Below are positions 24,308 through 36,397 of a stretch of DNA of 64,000 bases, piece by piece. The notes under the pieces were generated by a model. The model worked only from the letters and a program-made list of their open reading frames with translations. It searched no databases and had not been told where the DNA came from. Positions within the stretch are counted from its first letter, which is position 1. Every line of letters starts with the position of its first letter. The stretch comes from Aphelenchoides besseyi (Eukaryota > Nematoda > Chromadorea > Rhabditida > Aphelenchoididae): NCBI GenBank assembly GCA_024699855.1, contig JAMPIQ010000001.1, positions 620,001 to 684,000 on the forward strand, given 5' to 3'. Made by a program: the position numbers and the translations under genes.

Positions 24308-25139
24308 ATGATTGACTCGGCAAAATACGATACCTACGCTCTACCACATGGTGTACGACCCAAGTTCGCTTCTCCAGCTTTAGTTCCATTGATTGCCGAT
24401 TCCACGTTGACCAAAAGTCGTCCAACGAGTGTGGAGCCGCCAAATTACTCCATTTCTGGAACCGAGTCCGTTGCTCCATCTCTCGAATTAAAAGTTGGTC
24501 TTATTGGGAAGATTCAAGTAATGTTTTTAGCTTCGATACGCTTTCAACACATTACTATTGATATGTGCCTCAGCCATTTTCTTCGCTTTTATGAGTTTAA
24601 ATCGCATTGATTCGCTGGAACGAATCGCCGTAAACATTAGCAACTTGCCAAAGAACCATGTTTCGCGAATAGTATGGGAAATCAGTATGACCGTTAGTTT
24701 GGCTACAATGTTAAGTTCAATTGCCACCTTTTTTGTTGGCACATTGCAAATGTTTTTTGCGTTGAAAATCGCGAAAAGCAATCCAGGTTCGATTCTTTTG
24801 TAAGTTTTGACTCGAATTAAGATCTAATCAAAAACTTTCAGAGCACTTCGATTCCTGAAGAATGGGAAGTTAATCAGATTACCAACTTTCTTCGTTTATT
24901 TTCTCACAACTCTTTTGTTTTTGATCTCTCTGGTCGTTTCGCTGATTGTAATGCCCACATCGTTGTCGCTTATTCCACGAAGTATCGCTTGCGCCATAGC
25001 GATCAGTTTGTCACTGTTCTGTACAGCAGCATCTCTGCACAGTCTACACACTCTTTTTCGACTTGACGACCCATCTCGAACCGACCAGCTGAATCCGACG
25101 GCCTTGGCGTTCGCGCAACATTACAGTACACTTGTTTAG
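24308..25139 (+). CDS. Unknown four-pass membrane protein
   Basis: Three exons: 24308-24493, 24531-24799, 24842-25139, about 250 residues. I do not recognise the family. The N-terminal ~60 residues are polar and Ser/Pro-rich (SPALVPLIADSTL, SVEPPNYS) and likely cytosolic. Exon 2 begins a helix (LRYAFNTLLLICASAIFFAFMS), then NRIDSLERIAVNISN with a possible N-glycan site, and a second helix (ISMTVSLATMLSSIATFFVGT). Exon 3 has two more helices (FFVYFLTTLLFLISLVVSLIV and ACAIAISLSLFCTAASL). The tail is hydrophilic. The first intron (37 bp) was chosen because it joins a clean helix in phase; reading through would hit a stop. The topology resembles tetraspan families generally, without the tetraspanin CCG motif. 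It is followed on the same strand by another unknown membrane protein. Confidence 0.6.
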
Positions 25140-25393
25140 AATCGAAGTTGGTTATCAAAACATGTTTTGTTCGTATTCGATTTACTTTTTAGGGGCAAAC
25201 TCTCTGAGTTGTCCTTTTCTTACAACCGTTCTGTGTATTGTCCATCAACTTGATGCCATTAATCTTTAAATAAAGAAATTCTAGTGCTCGAATTTGCATT
25301 CGAATTGAATTTAAACCAAATTAAAAGTCGATAACGTCGATCATTTCGTTCCGTTCTTTGCGACAATTTCAACGGTCGTTTCATCGGACGAAG

Positions 25394-26296
25394 ATGATTT
25401 GCGATTCGGCCAGCGATTTGAACGACACGATCGTAGGTAGGCAATCGAGTAGAATTACCAGTGAGTTTTGTGCGTCAACCAACTTGTTTAGCCAGTTGCA
25501 ATGGTCAAATCAAGGAAACGAATGGTCGTGGATTGTTCAATCGTTTGAATTCGACGTCCCGTCAAGATTTCAGTCTTTTCGCCGGTTGTTTAATTGGTTT
25601 GTACTGTTTGAATGGCGATCATTCGATGTTGGTTTGCAATTTCTGCTCGTCAGCTCCGGCCACATTCTTCACCTACCGCGTGATCAACGAGAACAATACG
25701 TCCGTTCCGGTCATGGTACGATTCTCGTCTTCCGATTGCAATCAAGATTTACAGAAAGCGACTCTCGGCTTCTGGATTCTGTTCGCAATGTTCGTGCCCG
25801 TGGATTATGTGTTCGGTCGTGTTATTGGCTATTTCACGGGAAAGTTTCTGCTTTTGATCGCGGCATTGGGTCACGTTTGTTCGAAGTGCAAGTTCGATGG
25901 AGTTTGCGAAATGCAGTTAACAAACAAAACGATTGACGAAATCAACGAGACCCACGATCGCGGTGATTTTCGACGTATCGAAAACTGTTCGACTGTCGTT
26001 AAGGTTTGACTGTCGGGTAAGTGGTTGTAACGAAAAAAGTTCAGAAAACTCCGAATACGGTTGAATTTGCGAATGTTCGTCGTTCCGAGAAGACCCCCGC
26101 AACATTGACCTCAGCAATCAGCGATTTCGACGAGACCGAAGGTCGTGGATTGTCGAGTACAATGCGCGATGATGAGAAGAACACACGTCGTGAGTTAGCG
26201 TTTGAATCGTCCGTCGCCATGATACTGGAGGAGGGATGCGAAGACGAAGATTTGTGTTCGTCTTGCAATTTGCTTGTTCATGGATCGGTTATTTGA
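25394..26296 (+). CDS. Unknown membrane protein with cysteine-rich segment
   Basis: Three exons: 25394-25436, 25492-26003, 26045-26296, all in phase, 268 residues. No family recognised. A first hydrophobic segment (FSLFAGCLIGLYCL) is followed by a Cys-containing stretch (VCNFCSSAPATFFTYRVINE) with an NNTS glycosylation sequon. Next is a long hydrophobic region (LGFWILFAMFVPVDYVF and GKFLLLIAALGHVC), then CSKCKFDGVCEM. The C-terminal ~100 residues are charged and Ser/Thr-rich, ending with a cysteine pair LCSSCN. The topology is uncertain. The start ATG is supported by an in-phase first intron but is not certain. It lies 255 bp downstream of another membrane protein on the same strand, so shared expression is possible but not shown. 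Confidence 0.55.
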
Positions 26297-26689
26297 TTGT
26301 TTAGTCCATATAAACGTTAATTCAATCCGTTGACTCCAGAATCTATAAGCCCAAGATCAGGTTCTTTATCAGGCGATTTTTGAAGTCAATTGACCAGCAT
26401 TAGATTCGAAAAACAAATCATTCGAACTTTCATTCCTCAATTTGTCAATAATCGATGTTTGCTTACGATTTTCATCAACACTTCAACTGACAACCAACTT
26501 AGCAGTTCAACGATAGAAATCAAAATGGTCTCTTGCAGTGACTACGTGATCAACCGGACGGCTTTTTGAACGTCTGCTTCTCACATATTTGGCGTTTTTC
26601 TTCGCTTTATCTCTAAACAAAAGTCAGTTTGTCTGCGATTTTCTCAAGATTATTTGATGGTACTCTAAAATTTAATCTGACAAAAAATT
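26297..26689. other. Spacer before tRNA gene
   Basis: A+T-rich 3' flank of the unknown membrane protein gene. No further feature seen. Confidence 0.4.
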
Positions 26690-26760
26690 GCCCACTGTCA
26701 GGATCGATCTGACGGCCTTCTGTTTACAAGACAGACGCTCTGCCACTGAGCTAAACGGGC
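26690..26760 (-). tRNA. tRNA-Thr (UGU)
   Basis: 71 nt. Minus-strand cloverleaf: acceptor GCCCGTT pairs with AGTGGGC, including two G-U pairs; D arm GCTC-AGTGGCA-GAGC; anticodon arm TCTGT-CTTGTAA-ACAGA with anticodon TGT; 5-nt variable loop; T arm GTCAG-ATCGATC-CTGAC. The A box (TAGCTCAGTGG) fits the pol III consensus. The T loop starts with A where T54 is almost universal, so the B box is slightly degenerate. No intron. It stands alone in a non-coding spacer. Confidence 0.88.
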
Positions 26761-27634
26761 GCACACGACAGACGTAAGGAAAAGAGATTATGTTGCCACG
26801 AAAGAATCTGATAAACGTACGAGGCATCTTGTTCATCAAATTACAGCACCATCGAAAATCGAGTTGCCGTGCTCCTCATCCACACCTGAAAAGACTTTTT
26901 GGACTCTTAACTAGACGTTCACGGCCATTTTGCAGTTTTCCAAATACAATTGATCGGTCGGTCATCAGGATTTCGATCAGTGATCCGAAATTTCTAGTGA
27001 GTGCTCATATCCAACTTTCGCACTGTAAGAAAGCAACTCGAGACTAAATACTGCTACTTAACTTTATTCTTCCACCATGACAAAGTCTACAGATTACTGA
27101 ATCACTTATTTCCGTTTAAATTTGAAAACGTGCTCCTCAAAACTGCACGTTGAAGGCCAATCGACATTTCTTGTTCTGAAGCCTTCTTATGATCAAAATC
27201 TGGGGTGTGACAACTCCGAGATCACTTCTATCATAGTGAATTTATCTAGAAAGTAAACAGAAGACAAACAATCGAGATGCGAACCGAACGAGAGAAACTG
27301 AAGAGTGTATTTACACATACGAGAAGGATATTCTGTGTGCCGCTTAAGAGATCACGAAGTCTTATGATCGCAAACATTTAACCGCAATGCCAATCAAGAG
27401 AGATGTACCGTAGCCATTTTTTGATACTTTTTTTTTGTAATTTTCTACTTGTTTTCGTGGAATTCAAACTTTTGTTGAGCCAAAAGAAAAATTCACAATT
27501 TTAAATTTTTTGTTCTGTTTTCAAGCGAATTTTGAACCATCGACAAGAAGCTTCGCTTTTGACTTCTTGGGCCCATTGAGTTTGAGGTGAAAAGACTTGA
27601 AGATCGGGAGTCGTGACCAACGTGATCGCTTCGA
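26761..27634. other. Intergenic, no gene recognised
   Basis: Between the tRNA and the amidating lyase 3' end. T-rich tracts near 27420-27520 are probably flank of the lyase 3' UTR. No coding or RNA feature supported. Confidence 0.45.
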
Positions 27635-29637
27635 TTACATTTGAGTTTGTTGTGGTGGGAGGGGAAGACCCTGGTCGTCGAATTGTTGTGGTTGTTCGTT
27701 TGGATTGACGTCTTCCGGCGGCTTCGGAATTGAGAATTTCAGCACCTGATTCGACGATAATTGGCCAACGTAAATGTCGCCATCGTCGCTCAGCGCCAAG
27801 CTATGAGCATCGGTGATGCCCTAAAGTACGTCAATGAGTGTTCTTTCGCCCAAATACCATCATACCCGAGCAAAAGTGTTTGCTTTGCCGCTGTTGATGT
27901 CCATGATGAAAACCGAGAAGTCGTTCTCATTGTTGGGATCGGAAAGACCAACCAAGTAGTGATCTTAAAAGTTCAACTTAATTAAGAAGTCAATTCAAAG
28001 ATTTATTCTTGGAAGCGAACGTTCTCGCATGAGTACGAAGAAGTTTCCTTGCAAACTTGTGCCTTCGAACCCACGATATCATTTTCCCAAAAGACAATTA
28101 ATTCGTAGCCAAAACTCAAACGTATTCCCTCAAGTACAGTAATCCAGATTTTAATTGCCATTACGTGACATTACTCGAAAATTCTCTTGCTTGTAAGACA
28201 ATGAATTAATCCGACGCGAGAAGCGGAAGAAGACCATTGAATTCGCTTTTTGGAATCCCTTTCTATTCATTCTAATCCTCCACAAATGAAAGCAGATTAT
28301 GGAATTGAATGTTCTTTACAATCACTTCAAATTCACGTTCGCGGGTCGGATTTGCATTTTTACGATTAACAACGTAATTGACGGCAATTGTTGAGCCCTT
28401 ATACGATAAGCCGCACTTACGTTTCTCACGAATAGCCATCAATTTGCCAATTGACTTTGCTTGCGTAACGAAAGTACCAGTCGGAATCATTGCACGTCGA
28501 TGCGCACCCTTCGGCACCAAACCGGCGGTGAAGCATTGAATTCTGAAAACGCAAACTCTGTTTATCAATCCTTAGCCTTTGCGACGGGATTACCGTTGGT
28601 TGTCGCGGTCCGCTACGCACAACAAGTTCAAATCGTCGATGAGTGCTAACGAGTGAGGAGTCGAGAACTCGCCAATTTTTGGGTCAGTAGGGTCCGCTGA
28701 AGAAGTTGGAATATTGAAATTCAAAGAACACTTTAAAAGACAAACAAAATCGAATTACAAGAATTCAAACGTACAATTCGCCGCTCCAAAACTGCCCAAG
28801 TATTTGCCGTTCCGATCGAATTTCACAATCCGACTGTTGCAATAGCCATCAGCAACGAAGATGTCGCCTTGTTTGGAAACGGCGACGTCTGTCGGTTTGC
28901 AAAAATGCTTCTCGTCACTACCCGGAACCATTTTTTCGCCCAATTCGAGTATCGGCTTGAAGTCCCGATTCAACTTGATAACTTGGTGTCGTGCAACATC
29001 GGTGACCCAATAGTTGCCTTCGGGATCAACACTCAACCCGTGAGGCATGTAGAACATTCCGTGTCCACGTTCGCCAATCACTTTTCCGCTATTCGGATCG
29101 ATAATGGTCAACGTCGCGTTCTCAATGACATCCAACGAGGTGTTAAAGACATTTGTGTTGGGATTGAATGAACTAAAGTGTCGTGGTAATTTTCATACAT
29201 TCAAACTCACGATTCGTCCCAAGTTCGGCCGGCGCGATGGAAAATGACGAGTTTGTTTTCATTGTTAACAGCAACTCCAGATGCAGCTCCGATACGCGTA
29301 GGAACATAGAAGTCTTCGGCCGGGCCCTGAAATCGAGAAGTTTAGCTCTCGAATTACAGTTCATGACATCATTCTGATCTGTTTAACTGACCTGCTTCAC
29401 TTGTTCGTCCGTCGATTCAATCGGCTCATCGGATTGTTGATTTTCGTCCACGTCGACCAGCGGCATAAACGATTGATCCCATTCCTGTGGGATTTCATCG
29501 GCGTACGCGGTTTCGCCAAACGGTTGCTGATCCTCTTGAAGTTTGGACGGCTCTTGAGGTGGATACTTATAGAAGATGGCGGCATTTCCGATCCCAACGA
29601 AGAACAAGCCAAAGACCAGCGGCCATGGGTTTGCCAT
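27635..29637 (-). CDS. pgal-1: Peptidyl-alpha-hydroxyglycine alpha-amidating lyase
   Basis: Seven exons: 29392-29637, 29211-29326, 28775-29172, 28594-28696, 28364-28542, 27866-27963, 27635-27820, giving 441 residues. A signal peptide (MANPWPLVFGLFFVGIGNAA) and an acidic linker precede the six-bladed NHL-type propeller. Motifs match the lyase half of vertebrate PAM: SGVAVNNENKLVIFHRAGRTWD, MPHGLSVDPEGNYWVTDVARHQV, KPTDVAVSKQGDIFVADGYCNSRIVKF, TPHSLALIDDLNLLCVADRDN, and TDAHSLALSDDGDIYVG. The enzyme cleaves hydroxyglycine-extended peptides to C-terminally amidated neuropeptides and glyoxylate, in the secretory pathway. Here it is a stand-alone lyase without the copper monooxygenase domain, as in C. 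elegans pgal-1 and flies. A ~400 bp intron (27964-28363) is long for this genome. The Pro/Gln-rich tail is unusual. Confidence 0.94.
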
Positions 29638-30447
29638 TTAATAACCGACGAACCACGTGGCCGTCGGGGCAAAAGAATGAAGGTTGAACGTAGAAAGAAC
29701 ACAAAACCAAGGAACGGAAAAAGGGCGTCGGTTGTTGAGTGCGTGTGCACAAATTTTCTTGGGGGGCGTTCTCTTCACATCAATGGCACCATGGCCACAC
29801 TGCCATGCCTCAACAAGTTCGCGTGTTCCACGGCCTTCTCTAATCAATTCCGAGGGCCAACAAGAGCACGAGACTCAAAAGCAAAATGTGAACGTCATTC
29901 GTTCGCTTTCTCATTCACAAAATGTTCTTTTGGACCGTTAGCGTACTTTGTTGCATTCTGTTCGTATTCGCAGAATTCGACCATTTTGTCCTTGTTAAAC
30001 AACCACGGGACTCAGAAGTGTCATGAAAACGGAGCATTCAGCCTTCACAAATACAAATTGAATTATACCTTCGAGACTAATTGACAAGCTCTTGTTAACT
30101 CAAATGTCTTTGTGAACTTCATGTTCACTCTAATGACTACAATTAAATTTCTATGTACAAACAAAACTTTCTTTTGATACCAGACAAAATTTAGTAATGT
30201 TTGATTTCCTATAACTACTTTCAGCTTTCTCCGCAACCATCAGTCATTAGCCAAACAGGAAGTGGAGTGTGTGTTTATTCGACATTATATCCGGTCTTCT
30301 GTTCACGCCACCAACCATTTTCCCCCAAACGCGTCGTAAGACACAAGCCGCACGTATCACTTTGTAGAGCAGTAGTTCCATTGAGAACAAATCGAAATGA
30401 ATTGAAATCGCAGGGCTCCTCTAGCATGTCTAAAATATATCAAGGTG
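29638..30447. other. Intergenic, lyase promoter side
   Basis: An open frame at 29401-30084 is largely the complement of the lyase first exon. No independent gene is supported. The region likely holds the lyase promoter and the 3' UTR of the next minus-strand gene. Confidence 0.45.
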
Positions 30448-31318
30448 TCAAATCAGATGTCCATTGGACTTAAAATTGTTGTTGGAAAAAAGTTCAATAA
30501 CATTTTCGGACAATACGCTTCTTTGCGTAATTGGCTCCGGATTGTCCTCACCACACTTCTGTTCTTGTGGCCTGGAAAAAACTGAAATATCGGCGAATGT
30601 GTCAGCGATAGAAACTCACCGTCCGTAACAAAACTCGTCGTCTTTTAGTTCATAACCACATGGACAGTCGAGAGTTGTAAGAAGCTCGTTGCAGCAATCC
30701 AATCGCACTAAATTCACGAGTTGATTGGAGAGCACAGTTTTTCCCTTCAAGTTCTCGGCAAATCGAAATTCTCGTATTTTAAATCGTTCGTCTAAACAGT
30801 CAGCTTCTTCGTTTTCCGGAAATTTGGGAGTCCAATTTTCGAGATCGCTGAAACGAGTTCCTATTGTTGATTATCGGTTCTCAATCAATCTTACCAAGGA
30901 GGCGGGAACTGAGTTTCCGCAACCATAAGATCGTAGTCTGCGTTGTATTTCTCGGACACCGTTTTCAAACGAACATAGAAACTGGAGAACTAAAGGAACG
31001 TGAGTTATCGTTTCCATTCGAACTCACATTTTTCGCTTCTTCGACCGTCGAAAACCCGAGAAGGTTGATTTCGTTGGCTATGCGGATTCTTCGTGCAACA
31101 TAATCGTAGGGCAACATTGCTAGTTGGAGCAAAATGACCACACAACAGAAGACGAACAGATCGACATACAAGATGAAAAGCAATCGCGCTTCTGGAGCCG
31201 TGTATCCATGCTTGAACTGGTTCTTTTGTTTGACAGTCGGTGGACCATCGACTTTCGCTTCTTCGGTCATTGAAGTTTTCGACTTCGACGCACTGGTAAT
31301 TGAGATGGAACCCACCAT
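30448..31318 (-). CDS. Unknown type II membrane protein, Cys-rich ectodomain
   Basis: Four exons: 31028-31318, 30895-30989, 30620-30847, 30448-30571, in phase, 245 residues; an in-frame Met at 31369 would add 17. No family recognised. A polar cytosolic N-terminus precedes one transmembrane helix (FILYVDLFVFCCVVILLQLAM). The rest is probably lumenal or extracellular. It has no clear hydrophobic segment and carries a cysteine cluster: ADCLDERFK, then LDCCNELLTTLDCPCGYELK, then DDEFCYG and QEQKCGED. Seven to eight cysteines suggest a disulfide-knit domain. Its start faces the SLC12 cotransporter start 817 bp away, so the two could share a divergent promoter. Confidence 0.65.
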
Positions 31319-32134
31319 TTTGACGAAGAGCTTGAAAGTCGAAATGAAGTTTTCGGATGCAAATTTCATTGTTCATCAACTTAACGAACATCTTGTTCAT
31401 TGGTTTCAACTATCACAAAAGAAACTTTCAACCGTTTTATCGTCGCTCACTTCCCGGTTTCTTTCGCGCACTCCTTCAGTTTGAGTGTCTCCGCAATCGA
31501 CCCGACTTGTTACACAACATCGTTGCGGAGGTTTGTTATCATGATTTTTACACGTCAGTTATGAGACTTTTACAACTTCGCATCAATGCGCAATCAACAA
31601 ACGTCCAAATCAAAGATTGTGCGTTGGCTGCGAGCGATTCCTTAATGAAAGATGCTACAACCGACGGATCAAAGGTCACACGCTACGTGTACTGTACGTC
31701 TTTTGTGTTCGACCAAAAATAGACATTTCTATGTGTTGTCTTTAGGTCGATATGTGCTGATCAACTTTGATCGATAGTTTTCGAATTTCAATCATAACCA
31801 CGCGTTCCGTTTTCCTGATTCGTCAATTCAACTGTCAATTTTAATTTGGAAGACGAACGGCGTTTATGATCCTCGGGTTCCAACCGAAACGCTGCAGGTG
31901 ATGACGTTCGGTTTTTTGTTATGAAGTCATCGACACATTTCGCTGGTTGATGATCCGATTTCCGTACTTAGTCTGCACCGCTTTCAATCGTATGCGGAAA
32001 TTGTTTGTGCGCGGAAATTCATTTTGTTTGGCGTGGGTGTAATGATGTCAATCGGTTACTTGAAGCCGGCGCTTCTTACTTTTTCTGTTGCGAAATACTT
32101 GTTGATACCTTTACTTGTGGCTTTCAGTTGCCAA
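31319..32134. other. Divergent promoter, unknown gene and SLC12
   Basis: No gene supported. A 121-codon open frame (31357-31722) lacks splice or domain evidence. A TTTCAG nine bases before the SLC12 start codon (around 32122-32126) looks like a trans-splice or 5' UTR acceptor. Confidence 0.4.
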
Positions 32135-35100
32135 AATGCCCGATTTCGACGACGCCGAATCGTCGACTGCCGATGAACACAAGTTCAGTACACGCAGTTT
32201 GCCAAGCCCTCATCACATTCGGAACTTGAATCACGGACGAAGGTCGAGTTTGCAGCAGATCTCCGAACACAAACAATTGGATATTAGCGACTTGAATGCT
32301 ACAGAAATCAACTATGACCGAACAATTAAGGTGAGTGATGGGCTTCTGGGAACTCAACTTCCATGTTTTTTGCAGCCGATTTTTACGGTAACCGACGAAA
32401 GTGCTATGAATACAATTCATTCTGTTAGGTGAGTTGAAACACAAATTGATTACCGTTTGTTCTCTTGAAGTGATGTCAACGGTTCGACTCTCGATCGACC
32501 CCCGCAAATCGATCACTATCGTTTGACCGTAACTCAATGGCATCAAATTCGGCCGTCGATGCCAATTCTAATGCACGGTGGAAACTCGACGTCACGAACG
32601 TGCAAAAACGACGATCAAATCTCAAGAAATTCGCGTCGAAATAGCGGTGTCGGTGGCATGGAGCCATTTACGTTAATCAACTCGACGAAAAAGAAAAAAG
32701 AGTTCACAATGAATTGGTTTGAAGGCGTCTACATTCCAACCTTTACGTACGAAGTTCATAATATTTGCGGTTTATGTTTTGCATTTTAGAAACATCGTTG
32801 GAACGTTGTTGTACCTTCGTATGGGATTTGTGTGTGGTCAGGCGGGAATCAGTTGGGTAATCGGTTGTAAACGAATCAACAAATCTTTTCAGTCGGTGGC
32901 CTCGGAATCGTTTGTTTCTCAACGCTCATCATTTCTCTTACCGCTTTGTCCTTGAGTGCAATTACGTCTAATGGAGAGATACGCAAAGGTGGCCTCTATT
33001 ACGTACTTTCCAGAGCGTTGGGTCCGGAATTTGGCGGTGTGGTTGGAGTAATGTTTTCATTGGCGAACATTGGTATGGCATCTCTCTATGTATGTTTTAT
33101 CTGTAAATTACAATATTGACCTTATTTTAGGTCGTGGGTATTGCTGAGTTTGCTGTTGATCTTATTACGGAAGCTGGTTACGGAACTGTTACATCGTCCA
33201 AAACCTACGATATTCGATTTTTTTCACTGTGTGGGTTTGTTATGAGAAGTTTGTTTTACTAATGCGCAATTCATTTAGTCATTTGTGCCGTTTTGATGTT
33301 GATCACATTCGCTGGTCCGAAGGTTGAAAACGGTTTCACTCTCATCTTCTTTTCGACTTATTTTCTTTCGTATGTGAACTGGATAGTTGGCACCTTTCTA
33401 CCAATAACTCCCTATCAGTCAAAACGTGGAGTGACCGGTTGGAGTTGTAAGTCTTTTCGCTAATATCTTCTCTCAACTTGATGTTTAGACACCACATTTC
33501 GCATGAACTTGATGCCCGACTTTCAAGTGGAACACAACTTTGTCACTACTTTTTCGATTTTCTTTCCGGGATTTACGGTTAGCAAAGATACTAGTAAATT
33601 ACTTATGATTCATGTTTAGGGAATGGTTGTGTTTAAGTTTTCAGATAGTTTGATAGATTAGTATTTACAGTTGTCTTCAACAATGTATGCTCATCAACTT
33701 TCCAATCCGGCACGTGATGTACCAAAGGGGTTGTTTAGTGCAATAGTCAGCACATTCATAATGTAAGTAGTGATCGAAAACACATGTTCAGACTTTTTAA
33801 TTCTAAGGTATGCTCTGGCCGTAATAGCTGCTGGCTCGACAATCGTACGAGCTGCGGATGGAACTCCGGAGTTCGATGAAACGACTCACTTTTGGCGAAT
33901 TCCTGATTGTATAGCAAACCAGACGTGCACTTATGGATTGAATTACTTTTATCAAGTTGCCGATTTGACCTCCGCTTGGACCCCATTGTTGAGTAAGTTC
34001 GTTTATTTGTTTGCTTTGCTAATCGTTTTCTTTTCGTTTGCGGAATGATGGGCATGACTATTTCATCTACAATGACAAACTTATCACGCAAGTTGAATTT
34101 GAATATAAAAGTTTGAATGGAATTTCAGAAGGTCCACTCACTTTCTATGCAGCATGCGAAGATGGAATATTCCCGTCAATGAGATACTTTCGATCGAACA
34201 TAAAACGGGTGTACGTTGTGATGTCGGTTATTACCGCTGCTATTACTTGTATCGGAGATTTGAATGAACTGAACGAATTCGTAACAAACTTGTTTATGGC
34301 AACTTATGTTGTGGTTTGTTGTTCACTTCCAGATCTCGTTTAAGATTCTTCAGGTCAACTATGCTGTTTTCGACGCTTCCTTTGCAAGAACTCCCGGTTG
34401 GAGGCCAAACTTTCCGTGGTATAACATGTGGATTTCGTTGATTTCGGCTATTTTCTGTATTGCTATTATGTTTCTGGTATCGACGGCCTCAGCGATTTTG
34501 ATTTGTCTTCTGTTTTGTTGTTGTTTGGCTTATTTCCATTACATGCATCCCGGTTAGTTTACGGTCTACATTTAAAAACAACTCATACTCAGAAGTCAAT
34601 TGGGGCGATACACAACAAGCGAAGATGATGCGAAAGGCGTTGTCGTCGCTACAAAAGTTGGAGAGCAGTGAAATTCACGTCAAAAACTATCGTCCACAGA
34701 TTCTGTTAATGAGCGGAAATCCGGCTGCCCGAAATCAGCTACTCGACTTTGCTCACTCAATAACCAAAGGCGACTCACTATTGATGTGTGCTCACGTTGT
34801 ACCTGTAAGTTAAGAGATACATTAATACTAAAGGCGGTATTTTAGAATCTGCAAAGCGATCGTATCATTACGATTCTACGTACTTTAAACCACGAAATTG
34901 AGGAGTGGATTCGGTTAAATCGTTTAAAAGCATTTTACGTAAATTTGGCTAACGATCTTCGACCGGGTATGAGAAATGTGATGCAAACCGCTGGAATATC
35001 GAAACTGAAACCAAACATCCTAATGGTTGGTTTCAAAAGCAATTGGATGACATTGGATCGAACAAAAATTGACGAAATCGATGATTATGTTGGTGTCATA

Positions 35101-36397
35101 CGGTAATGGCAAGTGACCGATGGATTAAGTCGTTTGTTTCAGCGACGCTTTTGAAAGCAACTACGGAGTATGTATCTTTCGGAACGGAGATAACGGTTTC
35201 GATTTGTCCGAGTCATTTATGGAACACACGACTACAAACCCGTTGAAACGAGATGAAAGTAAAATTCATGTTGAGTCCGAGGATAAGTCCATTTTCGAGT
35301 CTGACAATCTCCATCAGCACTTGGAGCCAACCCATCTCATACATCGATATGTCAATCAAAAACTTCGAACCGAACTGAGTGGTTTACGGCATCGAAATTC
35401 GAAGGATAAAAAGCCGGCTACAAGCGCAAATCAATGGATGTTCGTTAATGAAAAGAGTAATTTGACTACAACAACCAATCAGTCGAGACCGTGGAACTTG
35501 TCCTACTGGACGTTTGGAAATCGAACTTATGATGCTAATCAAACAACCTTTGATCAAACGATCTCCAACAAACAGACCGTCGCATCGCAGTCTTTTGTTG
35601 TTGATTCCAAAACTTTGCAAACAAATTTGACTAATGAAAACACTAAACAATCTGCAAAATCGGCGAATCGAAAAGTTCATCCACGACTCAACGACATCGC
35701 TCGATTTTTGACTATTACGGAAGAGAAGCGAAGACAACTAACCGATCGAATGAACGCCTTTCATCGACGAAAACAAGGAGCTCGAATCGATGTCTATTGG
35801 TTTTCTGATGACGGCGGTCTAACCATGTTACTACCACATCTTCTACGTTTACCCAAATCGTATCTCGAAGTAAGTCCTTTTAATAAGCTCTGTAAGATCG
35901 ATTGTAGGGTGCTCAACTACGTGTAATTACATTCGCCGGTGGAACATCGACAGTCGATGAAAAGAGCATTTGCCAACTGTTGGAGAAATTTCGCATTGAC
36001 GTGAACTCCGTCAATGTTATCGATTTGAATCGTCAGAAACTGAATCCCGACATGTGAGTTGTTTGTTTTATTCGAATCTATTTGCTTGTCTAGTTTCTAT
36101 CGATTTAACAAATTGGTCGAGAAATGGAAGGTTGGAAGCTCCGACTTGGATCCACGACTGATCACCGACGAAGAGCTCAATCTTCACCGCAAGCGCACAT
36201 ATCGACAGCTTTTGATCCATCAAACTTTAACCCAACATTCCAGTGATGCGAATCTCATTGTTTGCAATTTCACAATTCCCTCCGAAAACGTTTCTTCGTT
36301 GTTGTGGATGTCAATGATAGAAATCATGACCAGCGAGCTTCCTCCAACTCTGCTGGTTCGCGGGAATCAGATGTCCGTTTTGACATTCTATTCGTAA
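32135..36397 (+). CDS. nkcc-1: SLC12 Na-K-Cl (NKCC-type) cotransporter
   Basis: Many-exon gene of about 1,000 residues. The N-terminal regulatory region contains IDHYRLTVTQWHQIRPSMPIL, which aligns with the phospho-threonine segment of NKCC1/NCC. The transporter core follows: NIVGTLLYLRMGFVCGQAGI, GGLYYVLSRALGPEFGG, LSNPARDVPKG, GLNYFYQVADLTSAWTPLL, and TPGWRPNFPWYNMWISL. The C-terminal SLC12 domain begins YRPQILLMSGNPAARNQLLDF and ends VNVIDLNR...LPPTLLVRG. It should import chloride with Na+ and K+ across the plasma membrane; SPAK/OSR1-type kinase control is expected from the N-terminal segment. A hydrophilic insert of about 180 residues (around 35200-35750) interrupts the C-terminal domain. 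The intron at 33993-34036 ends TTTTCG, not AG. Confidence 0.93.

Noticed and set aside
28388..28415. Apparent 23 bp intron in the amidating lyase (GTAAGT..TATAAG)
   Set aside because: Removing it breaks the frame to the next exon; reading through keeps phase and family spacing.
29401..30084. 227-codon plus-strand frame opposite the amidating lyase first exon
   Set aside because: Its first third is the complement of a well-supported exon and the rest lacks any motif.
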